Below, piece by piece: positions 60,092-64,000 of a stretch of 64,000 bases of DNA. The first letter of the stretch is position 1. Every line of letters starts with the position of its first letter. The position numbers were made by a program, and so were the translations under genes. The notes under the pieces are model-generated. The model was not told the origin of the DNA. It was given only the letters and a program-made list of their open reading frames with translations, and ran no database searches. Source of the stretch: Rhizobiales bacterium 62-17 (GTDB lineage Bacteria > Pseudomonadota > Alphaproteobacteria > Rhizobiales > Beijerinckiaceae); NCBI GenBank assembly GCA_001898965.1, contig MKVW01000005.1, forward strand, positions 124,001-188,000. Direction: 5' to 3'.

Positions 60092-62668
60092 CTAGCCCAT
60101 CGCGGCTTTCACCGTCTCGATGAGCTGTTTCAGCGGGAAGGGCTTCGGCAGGAAGCCGAAGTCCTCGCCGGCCGGCAGGTTGCGGGCGAAGGCATCTTCC
60201 GCATGGCCGGACATGAAGACGATTTTCGCCGTCACGCCGCGCTTGCGCAGTTCGCCCAGCATGGTCGGCCCGTCCATCACCGGCATCACCACGTCGGAGA
60301 CGATGAGATCGATCTGGCCGCCGACCTCGCTGACGATGTCGAGCGCGTCCTCGCCATTGCTGGCTTCATGCACGGTATAGCCGCGCGAGGCCAGCGCCCG
60401 CGAGGCGAAGGCACGCACGGCTTCCTCATCCTCGACCAGCAGAATGGTGCCGTGGCCGGTGGCATCGGCGGCCGGGCTGCTCGCCTTGGCCTCTTCGCGG
60501 CGCGCGTTTTCTTCCTCGGCGGTCGGGATGTGACGCGGCAAATAGATGCGAAACAGCGCGCCCTTGCCGGGTTCTGAATCGCAGAAGATGAAACCGCCAG
60601 TCTGTTTGACGATGCCATACACCGTCGACAGGCCAAGGCCGGTGCCCTTGCCGACTTCCTTGGTGGTGAAGAAGGGTTCGAACATCTTCTCCTTCACCTC
60701 GGGCGGGATGCCGGAGCCGGTGTCCTGCACTTCCACCACCACGTAATCGGCGGGCACGAAGCCGGGCTCGGTGACATGGGCGGCTTCGGCGGCGGTGATG
60801 TTCTTGGTCGCCAGCATGATCTTGCCGCCATCGGGCATGGCATCGCGCGCGTTGACGACGAGATTGACCAGCACCTGTTCGAACTGGTTGATGTCGGCCT
60901 TGACGAACCACAGGTCGCGGCCGTGACGCACGTCGATCTCGACCTTCTCTCCGACCAGGCGGCGCAGCAGGATTTGCAGGTCGGACAAGGCGTCGTTGAG
61001 TTGCAGCACCTGCGGCCGCAGGGTCTGGCGGCGCGAGAAAGCTAGAAGCTGCCGCACGAGGCCGGCGGCGCGATTGGCGTTCTGCTTGATCTGCATGATG
61101 TCCTGGAAGGACGGATCGGTCGGCCGGTGACGGGCGAGCAGGAGATCGGAAAAGCCGATGATCGCCGTCAGCACGTTGTTGAAGTCATGCGCGACGCCGC
61201 CGGCGAGCTGGCCGATCGCCTGCATCTTCTGCGCCTGGGCGAAGCTTTCCTGCAGGGTCTTCTGTTCGGTCGTGTCGAGGGCGAAGATCACGGCGCTCGT
61301 GTCCTCGTTGGTGTCTTCGCCGGGCGTGACGAAGAAACGGGCGGAGCGCGGCGGTTCGCCGCCAAGACCCGCGTCGACGGGCTCGGTGTCGGTGCGATGG
61401 GCAAACGCGTCGGCGATGGCCTTGCGCAAGGTCTCGCGGTCGCGATCGACGATGCCCGAGAAGATCGAGCGGCCGGTGTCCGTGGCGCCCGACACCGCCT
61501 GCGGCATCAGGCGGGCGAAGCTGGCATTGGCGTTGAGGATGGCGCCGTTGCTGTCGATGGTGGCGATGGCCATCGGCGTCTGGTTGAAGAAGCGGGCGAA
61601 GCGCACTTCCGCGGCGCGCAGATTTTCCGCCGGCTCTTCGCCGGCCGCGCGGTTGATCACCAAGGTGCGCGAGGGGCCTTGCGTGCGGTCCTGCGCGAAA
61701 GCGACGCGATGGATGACACGCACCGGCAGGCTCTGGCCGTTGCGGCGCTTGAAATCGACGTCGAAGGTTTCGGTGCGCACCTCGCTGGCGCGGCCGGCTA
61801 CGGTGCCGATCAGATGGGCGCCATCACCGGCGACGATATCGGCCAGCCGCAGACCGCCGGACCCATATTGGGCGAGATCGTAATCGAGCCAGCCCGCCAG
61901 GGTGGCGTTCATATAGTTGATCTTGCCGTCGGCGCCGCAGGAGAAGAAACCGGCCGGCGCGTGATCGAGAAAATCGATGGCGTGTTGCAGTTCCTGGAAG
62001 ACGTTCTCGTGGCGGGCGCGTTCGCGGGTGACGTCGGCGACGGTCCACAAAGTGGCGCGCTTCTGGCCGAAGCGTTCGAGGGGGCGCACGCGAATGCGAT
62101 ACCAGCCGACGGCGCCTTCGCCCGACAGCGGCGGGCTCAGACGCAGTTCCTCCGAACCGCGTTTGCCGTCACGCGCGGCTTGCGCCAGGCGATAGATCGC
62201 CTCGGAGACTTCAGGGGTGCCGGAGAACAGGCGCTCCACGGTGCGCAGGTCGGCCAGGTCGTTGGCGCCGGCGAGCGCCATATAGGCTTCATTGGCATAG
62301 AGGACGCGGGTGTCGCCCTCGGTCACCAGCATGCCCTCGACGCCGGTATCGGAGACGAGCTTGGTGATGTCGTTCTTGGCCGCCTGTCCCGACAATTGCA
62401 GGAAGCCGACCGCATAGGCGAACAGGCCGATGACGCCGATGATCGCCAGGAGCGCCAGCAGGCCGAGGGTCAGCCGGCCAGCGTCTTCCGGGCTCAGAAA
62501 GGAGAAGGAGGCGGCGGTGCCGACCAGCACCAAGGCCAGGACGAGGACCATGCCGGGGCTGCCGGTCCGTTCTGTCCGGTCGACGACGCTGCTCGAAGCG
62601 TTCGGCGCGGCATTGGCCGTGGGGCTCGGCGAAGCGCTTGGGGTGGATCCCTGGCTAACCTGGGTCAT
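60092..62668 (-). CDS. cckA: CckA hybrid histidine kinase
   Basis: An 858-residue membrane kinase: two helices (about 40-57 and 68-90), two to three PAS domains (about 100-470), a DHp domain with the phosphorylated H494 in GGVAHDFNN, a CA domain (NARDAMPDGG, DTGSGIPPEV, GLGLSTVYGIVKQTGG) and a C-terminal receiver with phospho-acceptor D792 (IVSDVVMPVMDG). CckA phosphorylates ChpT, which activates CtrA and CpdR to control the cell cycle and motility. It has the standard architecture. A perfect CtrA box lies 166 bases before its start. Confidence 0.95.
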   Translation of the reverse strand: MTQVSQGSTPSASPSPTANAAPNASSSVVDRTERTGSPGMVLVLALVLVGTAASFSFLSPEDAGRLTLGLLALLAIIGVIGLFAYAVGFLQLSGQAAKNDITKLVSDTGVEGMLVTEGDTRVLYANEAYMALAGANDLADLRTVERLFSGTPEVSEAIYRLAQAARDGKRGSEELRLSPPLSGEGAVGWYRIRVRPLERFGQKRATLWTVADVTRERARHENVFQELQHAIDFLDHAPAGFFSCGADGKINYMNATLAGWLDYDLAQYGSGGLRLADIVAGDGAHLIGTVAGRASEVRTETFDVDFKRRNGQSLPVRVIHRVAFAQDRTQGPSRTLVINRAAGEEPAENLRAAEVRFARFFNQTPMAIATIDSNGAILNANASFARLMPQAVSGATDTGRSIFSGIVDRDRETLRKAIADAFAHRTDTEPVDAGLGGEPPRSARFFVTPGEDTNEDTSAVIFALDTTEQKTLQESFAQAQKMQAIGQLAGGVAHDFNNVLTAIIGFSDLLLARHRPTDPSFQDIMQIKQNANRAAGLVRQLLAFSRRQTLRPQVLQLNDALSDLQILLRRLVGEKVEIDVRHGRDLWFVKADINQFEQVLVNLVVNARDAMPDGGKIMLATKNITAAEAAHVTEPGFVPADYVVVEVQDTGSGIPPEVKEKMFEPFFTTKEVGKGTGLGLSTVYGIVKQTGGFIFCDSEPGKGALFRIYLPRHIPTAEEENARREEAKASSPAADATGHGTILLVEDEEAVRAFASRALASRGYTVHEASNGEDALDIVSEVGGQIDLIVSDVVMPVMDGPTMLGELRKRGVTAKIVFMSGHAEDAFARNLPAGEDFGFLPKPFPLKQLIETVKAAMG

Positions 62669-62833
62669 GGAGGCTCGATCTGGCGCAGCCCGTTCGCCGG
62701 GATGACAGTTGGAGAATCAGGCCGGAATAGTGCGAATTCAAGTTAATTGCACGAAAATCGAATGAAATCATCAGGGCGTTGTTTCCGTCGGCCGTCTACG
62801 GTTCTATGAGACCTCAGCCAACGGTCATCGTGG

Positions 62834-62848
62834 TTAACCATTTCTTAA
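62834..62848. promoter_or_regulatory. Perfect CtrA box between cckA and fliO
   Basis: TTAA-CCATTTC-TTAA matches the CtrA consensus TTAA-N7-TTAA at all eight defined positions. It lies in the divergent region, 166 bases before cckA and 116 bases before fliO. The rest of this 295-base gap holds no gene. Confidence 0.75.
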
Positions 62849-62963
62849 CGTCACGAAATATCGCGTTGTCAGCCGTGCTACAGTATTGGCAGATGATAAG
62901 GCATATGGCTTTGGTTGGTTGTTTGCTTTTGGTTTGCTTGGGGCGAGCGGAGTGTAGGCGGCG

Positions 62964-63920
62964 ATGCAGTATCTGACCACTCTTTTGGGCGACGGAAAGC
63001 CGTTGCTGCAAATCGTATTGGGGCTCGCTGCCGCGCTTCTGGTGCTGCTGATCGCCGTGGCGCTCTATCGCGCGATCCTGGGGCGTCGCATTCGTGGAAC
63101 CGCTGGTGGACGGGCGCGGCAGCCGCGTCTGGGCGTCGTCGATGCCTATGACCTCGACCGGCAGCGTCAGCTCGTGCTGATCCGGCGCGACAATGTCGAA
63201 CATCTGGTGATGATCGGCGGTCCCAACGACATTCTGATCGAATCGACCATTTCCCGTGTGCCGGTGGCCGCCGATCTGCGCCAGCCGAAGGACTTCGCCA
63301 CCGCCGAGCCGGTGGGGGATCTGCCGGCCCCGCCGATGACGCCGCCGGTGATCGCCGTGGCGCCGTCCGCGCCTGCGCCAGCCCCCGTGGCTCCGCCGCC
63401 ACCCGCGCCGCCGCCCGTCGTCCACGCGCCGCCGCCTCCGCCCGCGCGTCCGGCTCCGGCCGCTCCCGCGGTGACGCCGCAGGCTCCCGCGCCGCAGGCC
63501 TCGGCCGCGCCCGCCGTCGCACCGCCGCCGACCCGTCCGGGCCCCTTCGTGCCGCCGCCACCGCCGCAGCCGCGCCCATTGACCCCGCGTCCGCTGACAC
63601 CGTCATCCGTATCGCGCGCCGGCCCGACCTTGCCGCCGCGGGTCGATCCCGCCGCCAAGCCCGCTCCGGCGCCGGCCCCGGCTCCCGCCCCCAAGCCCGC
63701 GCCTGCGCCTGCGCCCACCGTGCCGCCGCCGCCTAAGCCTGAGGCGAAGGCCGAGCCGAAACCGGTTCCGCCGCCCGAAAACAAGCCCGCTGCTCCGCCG
63801 CCGGCGGAGCCGAAGCCCGCGCCGCCGCCGGCGCAGGCGGCGCAGAACGAGCCCGATCCGCTCGATGCGCTGGAAGAGGAAATGGCGAAGCTGCTTGGCC
63901 GGCCGACGGAAAAGAGCTGA
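62964..63920 (+). CDS. fliO: FliO-like flagellar biosynthesis protein with long Pro-rich tail
   Basis: A 318-residue protein. One N-terminal helix (LLQIVLGLAAALLVLLIAVALYRAIL) and a small domain with PRLGVVDAYDLDRQRQLVLIRRDNVEHLVMIGGPNDILIES match the FliO core, which helps assemble the flagellar export gate. About 190 residues of Pro/Ala/Lys repeats follow, ending in an acidic helix DPLDALEEEMAKLLG. E. coli FliO is about 120 residues, so the tail is a large extension. ATG 62964 lies after a purine-rich GGAGTGTAGG. Confidence 0.82.
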   Translation: MQYLTTLLGDGKPLLQIVLGLAAALLVLLIAVALYRAILGRRIRGTAGGRARQPRLGVVDAYDLDRQRQLVLIRRDNVEHLVMIGGPNDILIESTISRVPVAADLRQPKDFATAEPVGDLPAPPMTPPVIAVAPSAPAPAPVAPPPPAPPPVVHAPPPPPARPAPAAPAVTPQAPAPQASAAPAVAPPPTRPGPFVPPPPPQPRPLTPRPLTPSSVSRAGPTLPPRVDPAAKPAPAPAPAPAPKPAPAPAPTVPPPPKPEAKAEPKPVPPPENKPAAPPPAEPKPAPPPAQAAQNEPDPLDALEEEMAKLLGRPTEKS

Positions 63921-63953
63921 GCCCAGCGTTTCAAAACACCGCAACGAACATTA

Positions 63954-63982
63954 AAAAAGGCCCGGATGACGGGCCTTTTTCT
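63954..63982 (+). terminator. Rho-independent terminator after fliO
   Basis: 11-bp stem AAAAAGGCCCG / CGGGCCTTTTT with GATGA loop, followed by a short T-rich run, 33 bases after the stop. Confidence 0.9.
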
Positions 63983-64000
63983 ATTTCGTGATCGCTTCTG

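Noticed and set aside
61127-62746. A 539-codon plus-strand open frame
   Set aside because: Antisense to cckA; composition is typical of a codon-bias shadow.

Overview
This 64 kb window is chromosomal DNA from a high-GC alphaproteobacterium, most probably of the order Hyphomicrobiales (Rhizobiales). The evidence is a 1,941-residue repetitive membrane protein of the growth-pole-ring (GPR/RgsE) type, the hybrid kinase CckA with a perfect CtrA box (TTAA-N7-TTAA) in its upstream region, an alphaproteobacterial LexA box (GAAC-N7-GAAC) at recA, the recA-alaS pair, and intergenic palindromes of a kind common in this order. I saw no tRNA, rRNA, CRISPR array, transposase, integrase or prophage gene. 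The genus cannot be fixed from the sequence alone.

Layout. 0-7.2 kb: a truncated DUF2147 gene, an aspartate-type aminotransferase, a secreted helix-hairpin-helix protein, two small transporters, and a DUF1800/DUF1501 exported-protein pair. 7.3-18 kb: an accessory aromatic-catabolism region made of two divergent gene sets. The first set has a cupin, two dehydrogenases, an orphan ABC substrate-binding protein, a 6PGDH-like reductase and a LigI-like lactonase. The second has an IclR regulator and FAD monooxygenase facing a class II aldolase-type enzyme and a gentisate-type ring-cleavage dioxygenase. 18-26.3 kb: a glycerate-2-kinase family gene, a two-gene chromate transporter, a rhodanese, an HtrA-like protease, two c-type cytochromes, an EamA transporter that appears to start at ATC, and an XRE-cupin regulator. 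26.3-30.2 kb: an Mla-type lipid transport operon (permease, ATPase, MCE protein, lipoprotein). 30.2-36.7 kb: the giant GPR-like protein, divergent from an Hpt protein across a region with two CtrA-like sites. 36.8-38.4 kb: an adrenodoxin-type ferredoxin and a thioredoxin-reductase-like ferredoxin-NADP reductase. 38.4-52.2 kb: mostly housekeeping and stress genes (Hsp70-like, DUF2161, diguanylate cyclase, MsrQ, TrmO, YcjX/YcjF, SixA, MoxR ATPase with a CoxE-like VWA protein, an amidohydrolase, a YeeE/YedE sulfur transporter). 52.3-64 kb: alaS, recA, a small catabolic insert (MarR, Rieske oxygenase, second orphan substrate-binding protein), cckA and fliO.

How the parts fit. The window mixes conserved cell-cycle and envelope functions (CckA, CtrA sites, GPR-like protein, Hpt, FliO, Mla) with two blocks that look like accessory catabolism. 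Both catabolic blocks carry a periplasmic binding protein without a permease or ATPase, a dedicated regulator (IclR or MarR), and an oxygenase. Two families of palindromic repeats are scattered between genes; one copy runs into the apparent 5' end of ycjX and probably explains an over-long reading frame there.
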